A program made the position numbers and the translations under genes. Of a stretch of 64,000 bases of DNA, positions 47,405-58,600 are shown piece by piece. How positions within the stretch are numbered: position 1 is the first letter of the stretch; every line of letters starts with the position of its first letter. Under the pieces are notes generated by a model. The model was not told the DNA's origin. It saw only the letters and a program-made list of their open reading frames with translations, and searched no databases. Origin of the DNA: Lumbricus rubellus (Eukaryota > Annelida > Clitellata > Crassiclitellata > Lumbricidae); NCBI GenBank assembly GCA_945859605.1, contig OX243817.1:31434862-31498861 (forward strand), given 5' to 3'.

Positions 47405-48775
47405 AGTGTGCTGACCGTCTGCGGTCATCAGCGAAGCCCGAAGATAATCCGTGCCTGGTCTCAGGGGCGGATTCAGGGTCATGTCCCCCATTCAGAGATT
47501 TCCATGCCCCCACCATCAAGTTTGAAGAAGCTTTCAATCAGCGCAGTGGGAACAACGCAGATGGAACAGTAAACGCTAGAGAAAAAGCAGCATAATTATG
47601 ACAAAAAGGTCATCAGTTTTCAGGTAACCGGAGTTGCCACATGTTTTAGAGACGTTTATGGGTTTTGGGGAAGGAAATAACCTACTTAAAAAGGTCATCA
47701 GATTTTGTGGCGAGAGACCAACGAAATTATTTTTCGACCCGACACCAAAGATTTTTGTCCATCCCCTTCCTAAATATCTGCATCCGCCTCTTCCTGGTCT
47801 GACGTAGGCCTACTGACTAGTTTAAAATCAATGAATAAAAGTACCCGTGAACAATGAACAAACTATTTTTTTATACTATTTTTCTCGTCATCTTGTAGGC
47901 CTAACTGTGTTGCGGCTTGTCAACCTGATTTCTGATTAAACAAATAGTTAAATAGGCTTATATCGTAATTCGGAAACCGAATTACCGAGTCAAGTTCGAG
48001 TTCCAGTTGAAGTTCGAGCCATAATCGTGACAGTTCGAGTCCAAGTTCGAGTCCGAGATTTTTGACCTCGACTCTCGAGTCAAACTCGAATAGCCTACTC
48101 GACAACTTTATAGGCCTAAACGTTTAATTTGCAGATTATTCTTTTCATTAAAATGAAAAACAAACCTGCAGTATAACCTATTGTTTCTAGCATATATTTT
48201 AATTGTTTCAGACATTGTTTCATTTTGGTAGTCAACAAATTGTAATGTATTACAGACATAATGAAATTGAAAATGCACCGCATGTCGAATGCCACAGAGT
48301 GTCCCACATCTTTCCATTTACGTAACACGTCAAACAAGATTTAGATCTAGAGTAGGCGATATTGATTTCCCACATGCAGACTCACCTGCAAAATAATCGA
48401 AACATTAGCAAATACGAAGGCCGCTGGTCGTATAGGCTACTTTGACAATGCCAGTCGCAAGTCTGAAGGACAAAAGTGGATGTATACTATACACAACTCA
48501 TTGATTATCCTCCTCAGCAACCTTGGATATGACAGTGTCGTTAAACAGCAACAAGCAATGCATAGGCAGTTTCTGTCTTATTCCAGACTATAATTAGACT
48601 TACATGTATGTTGTTGTAGTCAGGGTCGTGTTTTGGTCGTCATAGACGCCACAGCCACTCTTGCTTTTGTATAGTCATCAAGTTTATTATTATAGGCTAC
48701 TGCATGCAGCTCTGCATCAGAAGCTAAACACAAAGCTAGGCCCACGATTGAAGCGCAAAGCTGTTGACATCTCGT
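47405..48775. other. Intergenic; no gene seen
   Basis: Low-complexity GTTCGAGTCCAAGTTCGAGT stretches occur at 47980-48090. No conserved frame on either strand. Confidence 0.5.
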
Positions 48776-48778
48776 CAA

Positions 48779-48849
<71 letters not shown>

Positions 48850-48850
48850 A
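48776..48850. repeat. (AAAT)n microsatellite
   Basis: About 18 units, continuing into GAATGAAGCAATCAAG-like degenerate tetramers to about 48990. Confidence 0.98.
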
Positions 48851-49330
48851 CAAATGAAGAAATGGATAAATGAATAAATCGGTCAATGAATGAATGAAGC
48901 AATCAAGCAATCAAGTAATCAATCAAGCAAGCAATGAATGAATCAATGAATCAATCAAGCAACCAAGAAATCAATCGATCAATCGATGCATCAATTCGTC
49001 TAATATTTGAAGTAATTAAGCTGACACAGACGCAACTTAAGCAGCCAATCTCAATCGTAATTGTAACTCCATCACTGGAGTTAATAAAATGTTTTGCGGT
49101 AATATCACAATCCAGTAATCCAGTAGGCTCCGTTGAAATCAGAGTCAAGATCCTGGCCGCTGGACAAGTTTGAATCCGAGGTAACTTCCGATAGAAAGCT
49201 CGTTTCTTTGCTTTCAGAAAACAGCCTATTATTGGCTTTCGGTATTGTTCCTACAGAAGTCCAAAACTTAAGACAATTATTCTAGAGTCAAAGCCCAATC
49301 TATCTTTCGCAATAACCGCTAACTGACCAA

Positions 49331-50659
49331 TTAAACAGCTTTCTTGAAGGAAGTAGAGTTGTTTGAAATCGACCTAGAAATAGCCAACAGCGTCTTATTT
49401 ACTTCGTTTTCGTGAATAAATCCATCCGCAAATTTCCATAGATCTTGAGGTGGAGATTTCAGTATCCGCTGTCTTTCATCTTCGCTGACCTTTCCACCGT
49501 TGCGTATTCTGAATTCATATGATGTCCAATTCACTCTAACATCCTTCAACTCAACTGCATGATGTAAAATGCCAAATCTTCCTATATAATGTGTGTAGAA
49601 GAAACCCCACGATCGCGAAGGCCACGACATTTCAACCAAGTGAGACTTCTCAGGCATAAACATCGACCACTGTAACGCCGCTCCGTCCACTCCAATCATC
49701 ACCTGAGACGTACATGCCAATACAATCTGCTTAGTAATAGGAAGATTATCAAAGTCTATTACTCGCACGAATTCCTTTTTAAATCCTCTTTCCAGCACCC
49801 ATCTAAGAAGATCTTCCATGTTGGCAATTCGTCTGTGTTTTCTGTAAACAAGCGTTGTGTATTGTGCATTCTTATAAGCACAGGCATCCGACAGATTGTA
49901 TTGTTTGATGACGTGATTGACAACATCACGTGAGTTACTGAGCTCTATTCTGCTTCCAAAGACCGCGTTCTTGAAACAGGTGTTGCGGGGTATGTTGTAG
50001 TAAACGTCGTGGAATCCATTCGTGAAAAGAGTTTGAACAATTTCGTTGTATGTACTGAAGTTTCTACAAAATGGATTGTGATTCGTTTTCGGAGTATTAT
50101 AAACGACGAGATTTCCTGAGCCTGGATGGAGTCTATTTGTGAGGCGGATGACACTGTAAAGCGGCATGTATTCCTCGTGGAAGAAGTGATGTAGATTTCC
50201 AGGACATCGTGGAGACACAAAATAAACCGCGTTATCACTCATTGTCCTGTTGCTTACAGGAAGATATTCATTTTTGAAATGCACGTTGTAGTAATTCCAC
50301 GGATGGCCTGGAGGTCCAGCGATGTTGAGTCTGTGGTCGCCAAGACGCGATTGATTTCGATCATAGACGACAATTCGTTGGGTTACAGTGTACGATATGC
50401 CGTGAATATTAGTGGTATGTGGAGCTGAAAGAGGTTCGAGACAGACGTTGAAGAAAGAGAAGACGCCACCGAGGGCGATAGGTTTGAACACTTCCTTCAC
50501 ATATGATTTTTCTTTCCCACCATAGGCTCTCTGGAGTAGATGAAATACTTTGTTTTCGGGGAAGATGTGGAATATTCCTGCGTAGAGGATTAACGTGATT
50601 AGAAATACGATGAAGCAAGCTCTGTGCTTGCTGCTGCTATCGCACACTATGTTCACCAT
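49331..50659 (-). CDS. GT61-family glycosyltransferase, type II membrane protein, intronless
   Basis: 442 aa single exon with ATG at 50659. Residues about 14-36 are a hydrophobic signal-anchor (ACFIVFLITLILYAGIFHIF), as in a Golgi/ER type II membrane enzyme. The catalytic region resembles the GT61 family (EOGT and POMGNT2-like): CPGNLHHFFHEEYMPLYSVI, then PITKQIVLACTSQVMIGVDG followed by AALQWSMFMPEKSHLVEM. In most family members I know the latter motif is VHGA; here it is VDGA. Several N-glycosylation sequons (NRT, NFS, NLS, NKT) are present. POMGNT2 also has an intronless coding region. The exact acceptor (O-mannosyl or EGF O-GlcNAc type) cannot be told. Confidence 0.88.
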   Translation of the reverse strand: MVNIVCDSSSKHRACFIVFLITLILYAGIFHIFPENKVFHLLQRAYGGKEKSYVKEVFKPIALGGVFSFFNVCLEPLSAPHTTNIHGISYTVTQRIVVYDRNQSRLGDHRLNIAGPPGHPWNYYNVHFKNEYLPVSNRTMSDNAVYFVSPRCPGNLHHFFHEEYMPLYSVIRLTNRLHPGSGNLVVYNTPKTNHNPFCRNFSTYNEIVQTLFTNGFHDVYYNIPRNTCFKNAVFGSRIELSNSRDVVNHVIKQYNLSDACAYKNAQYTTLVYRKHRRIANMEDLLRWVLERGFKKEFVRVIDFDNLPITKQIVLACTSQVMIGVDGAALQWSMFMPEKSHLVEMSWPSRSWGFFYTHYIGRFGILHHAVELKDVRVNWTSYEFRIRNGGKVSEDERQRILKSPPQDLWKFADGFIHENEVNKTLLAISRSISNNSTSFKKAV

Positions 50660-50710
50660 CGTTCTTCTGTTGATCTTTCTCTATTAAAACGACATAAAAG
50701 TATTATACAT

Positions 50711-51161
50711 TGTGTTATACTTTTAGTCTTGAAACACATGAAAGTATAGCCTACATGTGTTATACTTTTAGTCTTGAAACACATGAAAGTATAGCCTACA
50801 TGTGTTATACTTTTAGTTTTGAAACACATGAAAGTATAGCCTACATGTGTTATACTTTTAGTTTTGAAACACATGAAAGTATAGCCTACATGTGTTATAC
50901 TTTTAGTTTTGAAACACATGAAAGTATAGCCTACATGTGTTATACTTTTAGTCTTGAAACACATGAAAGTATAAGCTTAGCCTACATGTGTTATACTTTT
51001 AGTCTTGAAACACATGAAAGTATACCGTAGCCTACATGTACATGTGTTATACTTTTAGTCTCGAAACACATGAAAGTATACCGTAGCCTACATGACTTTT
51101 GTGTTATACTTTTAGTCTTGAAACACATGAAAGTACAAGCTTAGCCTACATGTGTTATACT
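50711..51161. repeat. 45-bp minisatellite directly upstream of the glycosyltransferase gene
   Basis: About nine units of TGTGTTATACTTTTAGTCTT plus GAAACACATGAAAGTATAGCCTACA. The first six are exactly 45 bp apart; later units carry short insertions (AAGCTTAG, CCGTAG). The units begin 50 bp from the GT61 ATG, so the array probably lies in its promoter or 5' UTR. Each unit is partly self-complementary (TATACTTTT/GAAAGTATA). Confidence 0.95.
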
Positions 51162-51533
51162 TGAATGTAGTCTTTCGTCATCAAACAGTGTTTGAAAATA
51201 ATTTGTTACACGATATAAAAATTATCTGGGTTCATATGAAATCTAGCCAAGCTGCTGTCAGAAATTAAAAGCGCATGAAGCAGACCAGTCACGCATAAAA
51301 TCTCCGACAGGCTGCTCTCGCGTGACGTGTCAGAGATTCGTGACAAAGGCCAATAATGTTATTTTCAGACAAGCATCGGTTCTATTAATTATATATTAGC
51401 AGGGACACCGAGTTGAGCCGACGAGCGTGAGTGTTCAAAGTAATGTGGAAAAAATCTGCGCGTGAGCGCGGGATTTTTTAACCCTTTTTTAATTTGAGAG
51501 TTATTGAAATTATCTCTCTTCATAGGCGGCGAC

Positions 51534-51807
51534 CATAGGCGCAACCACCCTATGGGACCCACGGGACGCGTCCCCCAACTTTTGAGTGGTCCCTAACTTT
51601 ATTATTATGGTCCCCCAACTTTTAGGACGTGATTCATTATGGTCCCCCCAACTTTTAGGACGTGATTCATTATGGTCCCCCAACTTTTAGGACGTGATTC
51701 ATTATGGTCCCCCCAACTTTTAGGACGTGATTCATTATGGTCCCCCCAACTTTTAGGACGTGATTCATTATGGTCCCCCCAACTTTTAGGACGTGATTGC
51801 ACCTAGG
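51534..51807. mobile_element. MITE, CATAGGCGCAAC family, with internal 33-bp array
   Basis: TIR CATAGGCGCAACC at the left, GATTGCACCTAGG at the right, and exact 8-bp direct repeats GCGGCGAC (51526-51533, 51808-51815). The interior (51605-51800) has about six 33-bp units of TGGTCCCCCCAACTTTTAGG plus ACGTGATTCATTA. Confidence 0.85.
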
Positions 51808-52229
51808 GCGGCGACCTGGTCCTGGTTTTCGGGGGACGAACTCGCGGCCAATGGATCGTCGAGGCGCATAGCGATGAGCAGGGTAAGGGGTTTGGAGGAT
51901 GGGATGCATTCCTACTTATTTTCGTAGTTTGTTGTTTCCTCACGGCAATGCGTAAAATCTTAGGCTGTCATTTTATCGAAATTGCTCATCATAGTTGTGG
52001 TTTAAGACATGAAAAGCATCCGTGCCATTGTTTTTAAAAACTTTCCACACTGCAATAGTGACATTTCAAGCGGTTATCTCATCAAAATTTCCTATTATTT
52101 CATTGCTTAAAGACATGATTTAAGACTTCAAGAATAAAATTTTGCCAATTGTATAAAGCAATTTGATCGCTCGTTGGGTCAACATGTACTTCTCTTGGGG
52201 AGAGAGCGCTACACTGATGCGCAACTGAC

Positions 52230-53030
52230 TAAGTACTGAAACTGTTGCACGCTGATGATGTGCAGTCAGCGGCTAATCTCATTGATGTGAAAAGGAGGGC
52301 AGCCTCAGCGATGTAGAAGTCCCTCCCTGCCGGGATAGCCTCTCAGTGTAGAAGATCATCCTGATACCTCCTCGTGGTTCTCTCTGGAAACTACTGGCCT
52401 CAGTAGGCTAAATTCAGGATGGTCGCCCATCTATGGGTAAATAGTGAAGACTGCATGCCTTGGTGCCATCGGCAGAAGTCCGGCATGTCACGGCAATGGC
52501 GAGTGCAGCACTGTAGCACAGGTAGCTGCTGAGAGCATGCTGACCGCCTAAATTCAGTCTTGGTCAACCTGCTGCGCTCACACTCTCGGGTCCACATGTC
52601 TCAGCTTCTGTGCCTGTGGACGATCGTCTGTGTGAGAAGAAAGAGTGAGACTGGACGACACACACCCATGGGCGGAGTTTGGTTTTCGTTCTTGGAGGGG
52701 CTAATCCCTTCTTAGGGGGGGGGGGCTAAGCCCGGAAAAAGATATAATTTTTATGGTAAAAAAGCTGAATCTGGGCCTTCTTGGGGGGCTTAGCTCCCCT
52801 AGCCCCTGATAAACTCCGCCCATGCACACACCTCTCCCACTTTAATCCACTCCTATGTGAAGGTATGCGTTGTGATGAGTGGCGTAGTCCTGCGGTGGCC
52901 CAGGACTAGAACACTACTCGCGACGTGAGATCTGTCGTATCGACGGCTCAGTCCCATCACTTCTCTTGGAATCCACAGAGAAGAAAATCAAAATCTTCGT
53001 TATCATGGACATCTTGGAGCACTCTCCCCT
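52230..53030. other. GC-richer unclassified stretch interrupted by a MITE
   Basis: This stretch is more GC-rich than its neighbours and looks like a repeat or retroelement flank, but I recognise no domain. A minus-strand frame (52400-52597) has no recognisable motif. The MITE at 52667-52824 splits it. Confidence 0.35.
52667..52824. mobile_element. MITE, CATGGGCGGAGTTT family, copy 3
   Basis: 158 bp, TIR CATGGGCGGAGTTTG, exact 8-bp direct repeats CACACACC (52659-52666, 52825-52832). The interior GGGGCTAATCCC/GGGGGGCTTAGC is as in copies 1 and 2. Confidence 0.92.
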
Positions 53031-55686
53031 AACCAGGTCAACAGACTCAAATTTTTGCACAAGAAAACAAACAATTCTATCTACATTAGCTACTATTAAT
53101 TTTAGTGAGGCAATATATACACTGTGGAAATGACGTCTTTCAAATAGTTTTGACAGACAATTAAATTATCTGTCAAAATTTGACAGACAATTAAATTGTC
53201 TGTCTAAATTTTAGTCAATGTTGATTTGTGAAGGCAGGCAAAGCGATTTTGAACATCATTGATTTGAGCATGCTCAATAAAAAATAACCAATGTCAATCA
53301 AATCGTCGTCTTCGTCCGTAATTTAAAAAAAAATGACGGAAGTGGATTGAATAAGCAGGATTTCGAAGTTTTCCTCGTATTCACTGATCGGTTGAGGACC
53401 AATATTGATGGAGGTCAGATTACCGTCTACGAAACGTAAACTACTGGAGTACGTAATAGTAAGGTAGACTAACTGAGATTATAGCCTGTATATATTATAA
53501 TTATATAATATCCTATAGGCCTATAAAGAACGCAATGATATTTTATAGGTAGCCTAAGCAATAATAATATTATTATTATCTTTATTCAGATTCTCCCCGG
53601 CGGATCTGTTCCAGAATGAATTCGCGCCCAGACTATAATCTGAAATAAACACTCAGAGGGGAGCATAATTATAGCTGATACGTCGACGAAATAAACTTTA
53701 ATAAAGTAATATTTTTTACCTGAGCACCACAAGAGCTGTGAAAAGTAATGTGATTGCATTAAAACACGCTAGAGGGAAGTGTATTTTCACTGCTGTCTCC
53801 AGTGAGCTGGGCAAGATTGTTGAAGAAACTGCCAAGTCTTCAAGATTAATTGCGTCATTAGTTTCGAAGGACAATGACACAAAACAGTATGCCGGTGTCA
53901 CGAAATAGAGTAGGATCAGTAGATGTATGCACTATGCACCCTAATAACCGTAGGCCCTACACATGTACATGTATCTCTCCAAATGACGAAAAGTTGACAA
54001 AACGCTTACGCATGTGTATAGTTTCGCAAATTAACGTTCATTTAGCCTACTTTGTTTTGAATATCGCCCCTAACAGACCTGTGTTTTATTCCTACTAACT
54101 AACTTTATTTGCCTTGCTTTTAGAACACTTAGAACATTAGGTACACTTAAGAACAGTTTAAGTCATTAACTAAATTCGAGTTGCCTTGCTATGAACATTG
54201 CTTAGGACACTTAAAACAATTAGAGTGAAGTTCAAGTTTGATTACAGCAAATATTTATCAATTATACGCATTTTCAATAACTGTAAGCTGGGGATACAAT
54301 GGTTTATCCCCCGAATAGGCTACTCTATGCCAGGTAGGCCCTATATTCCATCCGGGAGGATAGATTAATTAATCTCCCCGGATGGTTTTAGGGGGTAAAG
54401 TATCCCGCGACACCGGCAGAATTACAGTAGCCTATACTTAGATGATTTCCGGTACCCCGTCAAAAGCGCGCCGCCAAAGTGCGCAGTCAACAAGATAATA
54501 ATAGACTAACATACACGGACAAACAAATTAAAAAAACTAACGAACAAACTCATGTGAAATTATCTGGCAAATATGAAAACAATGATAGAAAATTCTAATG
54601 TCCAAAAATTAATTAAAAGTTCTGGAACAATCATAAAATTGCATAGAGTCTAACCTAATCAAAGCAAATTTGCAAATAACGTTAACTACGGACGAAAAAT
54701 ATAATGTCGGTGAAATTAATTTATGCAGTCGTTTTGCTTTGCATTAGGCCTATGTGCCGTAGTTTACGCTGAGCAAATATGCAACCAGTAAGTAGCCTAG
54801 GTAGCGAACCTCCTTGAATCTTTCGGTTTCGTTTGAAGTCTCGTCAATTGGCAATTAAAATTGCAAAGCAGTGGTTAGTTTAATTTCCTATTTGTAGACA
54901 AACAACTTTCATCAAAATTGATGGTTGAATCATTGCCTTGATGAAAGATTTTTGAATATTGGCCACATGTAGATGAGAAGTATAGGTGGGTATTGCTTTA
55001 ATTTATGTTAGGCGAAGTGAAACTACAGCCTTTGGTCCAAGCCGCACGCTGATGTCGGCGCGCATTTGTCGGCGCGCTTGTGTCCTGCACGCTTTGATGG
55101 GACACCATGATTTCTTCTCTCCTGCTATTTCAGCAGCAGGCCCCGTTGCAACGGCAGATCTGGTACAATAAAATGACTATCTACATGTATGTTGTCAGTG
55201 ACAACATCATTCTTTTGCCAGACAGTTCCCGCACTCCCCTGGAATGAGGATGACAATGTCTCGGCAGTAACTACCGTCAGGCCTCAGACAAGGCCGGCTG
55301 GCTCTTTTTGTCGTGGGGAAGCCATCCATGATAATGTCAATCCAAATAATGTCGCTAAGGCTATGAGCGTGTGCGTAGCTTTTCATTCGTTCATTCATTC
55401 ATTCAGAGCTATCCGGGCGTGTCCCGGACGACATGAAAAGTCATGTGAACAACAATGTGCCAACAATATTTTATCCACGCTTCTGTAAGCATGTTTGCTA
55501 TAGATAGAAAGGAATCGATGCTGTTGGTCCCTATCTCGCTCTTTGATCTCTCTCTTTTTCCTTTGTCTCTCTACTCCCTCTTCTCCCTTCACCTCCCTTC
55601 GCCCTCCCCTTCCCTACCCATCTGTGTGTCACAAGTTTCTGCACTGTGCCTTCTCTTCTTCACGTTGTACATGTAGAACGCGACAC
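53031..55686. other. Intergenic; no gene supported
   Basis: No frame shows conserved domains. It holds a local tandem/inverted GACAGACAATTAAATT pair (about 53146-53207), the 54283-54425 block repeated at 45.0 kb, and a short (CATT)n at about 55385. Confidence 0.5.
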
Positions 55687-55694
55687 TTGTTTAA

Positions 55695-58600
55695 TAGGGT
55701 GGAGTGAAAACAGCAAAAAAAACATTTTTCTCACCAATCTTTTCGTAATAGTGACCAAAAGCTGACCACATGTCAGAGAACTAATAATGCTCAAAGAAAT
55801 TATAATTTTACATTGCGTCTTCTGCCCTCTACCGGCAGTTTAATATGTCAAAATTTCATAATTTTTCCTAAAATTTACATTTTTTTGCATAGAATTTTTA
55901 TTCCTTCAACTATCTGCATCGATTGCAATTTTGTCTATAAAGCCTCTTCAATTCAGCATATAATGAGGTATTATTTGTTAAAAAATTCCAAATGGTAACG
56001 AAGTTATTAATTTTTTACAAAATTAGAGTTTACGACATGTCGCGACATCATAGAAATAGCTAAAAACAGTATAACTTTTGCATCCGTTGACCAATTTTTA
56101 TGATTTTTGTGTCATTTGATCAGAATTTACATAGGCTTCCATTCCCACTGTGACTACAACACGGGTTGTCCAGCTAATTCGCTTTCATCATGACAAATAC
56201 CTGAAACTTGTTAGGTATCCTTTAGTCAAACGTAATGCAGGTTATGAAGCAAGGACGACGGACTTCAAAGAGGAGGCCAAGGCTTGTCTTTTTGACATAG
56301 CTTCGTGCAAGTGTCTTACATTCTCGTCGTGCACTTGTGACAAAGCTATGAAAGTTCCTCTTCCAGAACAACAATTCCTGCAGGACCAAAGAACAAAACG
56401 GAAAATGATGATCGGACCAGTGGATGGTCCAGCTACAAAGGCACTAGTCAATAAAGAATTTCGAAAGGCCAGAGAACGGGATTTGCAAGAGAAATACAAA
56501 GTTGAATCCGAAGCTTCTGATGCAGCTACTTTCTCTGCATCCATAGCAGTCGATGAAAGTCCTTCATCATCGGACAGCGATCGCGACGAAGCAGGCTATA
56601 AATGCAAAAAATATCGTCTCACATCATCGCAACAGAGACGGAACCTGCCGAATGTGGCCAAAGCTTCCGATCGATATGCCATATCAGATCGGGCAGTTGC
56701 AGAAATCACATCCGGTGTGCTACAGGATTATGGAATTATAACTCCCGATGAGTGCCGTGAAGTCATTGACAGGAACAAAATTAGGAGAGAAAGAAAGAAA
56801 TATCGAAGTTGTGTTCAAGCAGGAAGTGCCAACATGACTGTGAGTGTTGATCCGTTTGGCATTTACTTTGATGGTCGAAAGGACAGAACCTTAGTTCATG
56901 AGAATGTGAACGGAAAATTGCATCGCAGAGTGAAAGTAGAAGAACACGTCTCGTTGGTTTTAGAGCCAGGTACAAGTTTCTTAGGCCACGTAACAACTTT
57001 AACTGGCTCTTCTGCGAACATGAAGGAGAGCATTATGAATTTCTTACAGGAGAATAGCATGAACACTGATAACCTTATCGCCATTGGATGTGACGGCACA
57101 GCAGTAAATACAGGGAAGAAAGGTGGTGCAATACGTCTCATTGAAGAACATGTCAATCGTCCTCTCCATTGGTTTGTGTGCCTCCTGCACGGAAACGAGC
57201 TGCCACTAAGACATCTGTTCGAGAAGCTAGACGGGAGCACCACAGGACCAAGAAGCTTCTCAGGACCTGTCGGAAAGTTGTTAGCAAAGTGTGAAACACT
57301 CCCAGTGGCTCAATTTAAAAAAATTGAGTGCGAGTTTCCTGCTCTTGACATCCGTGACTTGAGCACCGATCAACAATATTTGAACGATATCTGCCTTGCT
57401 GTTAAGAGTGGCCACTGTGATGAAGCTCTGTCAAATCGTGAACCAGGAAGGCTCGTTATGTCTCGTTGGATTACACTCGCTAACCGAGTATTGCGTCTCT
57501 ATGTCAGCACTGAAGAACCATGTGATGCTCTTAAAATTGTAGCAGAATTCATAATGAAAGTTTATGCACCCATGTGGTTTACCATCAAATCAAAGCCTTC
57601 ATGCAAAGACGGAGCAAAACACTTGTGGCTGACAATTCATAAATCTAGATACTTGAGCGAGCCAATGAGAGCTATTGTTGACCGAGTCATTCAGCACAAT
57701 AGTTATTTTGCTCACCCGGAGAACCTTATTCTTGCCATGCTTACAGATGACCGACAGCATGTAAGGGAGCTTGGACTCAGACGTATCTTAAGAGCTCGAA
57801 CATGTAACCAAAGAAATGTACGTATACGAGTTTTCCAAATTCCGCCTTTGAATTTTGAGGCTACAGACTATACTGAGCTCATCGACTGGCAAACATCTTT
57901 TGTGACAGAGCCTCCAGCTACCAAATCGTTGTCTCAAAGTGATTTGGAAAGATATGTTTGCAGTGAAGAAGCACCTGTTATCGATTTCCCACGTTTTCCC
58001 TGCCACACTCAAGCAGTGGAAAGATGTGTGAAAGCCGTAACCGAAGCATCCCAGACTGTTGTCGGACAAAAATCCCGAGACGGCTTTATCAGAGCAAGAA
58101 ACGCTGCCAGAATGATTATGCCAACGTTTAACACTAAAAGCGAATACCGCACAAAGTGACTCGCTTTAAATGATTACTGCAAATTCAGACTGAGAACTCT
58201 GTGGGCGTTAAAATAAGACAATTTAGTAAACAAAATCTGATTTCAATGCTTGCTGAAATGTTTTCTAGTTATGTATCAAATGAGTCAGTATGTTTTTAGC
58301 TAGCCTATGTAAATTCTGATAAAATGACGCCAAAATCATAAAAATTGGTCAACGGATACAAAAGTTATACTGTTTTTAGCTATTTCTATGATGTCGCGAC
58401 ATGTTGCAAACTCTAATTTCGTAAAAAATTTATAACTTCGTTACCGTCTGGAATTTTTTAACAAATAATACCTCATTATATGCTGAAATGAATGGGCTTT
58501 ATAGACAAAATTGCAATCGATGCAGATAGTTGAAGGAATAAAAATTCTATGTAAGAAAATGTAAATTTTTGGAAAAATTATGAAATTTTGACATATTAAA

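Noticed and set aside
48620..48910. Leu/Ile/Tyr-rich frame
   Set aside because: Made by the (AAAT)n tract; not a membrane protein.
50653..51030. In-frame repeat peptides on both strands at the 45-bp array
   Set aside because: The unit length is a multiple of three, so open frames arise automatically. No gene signal.
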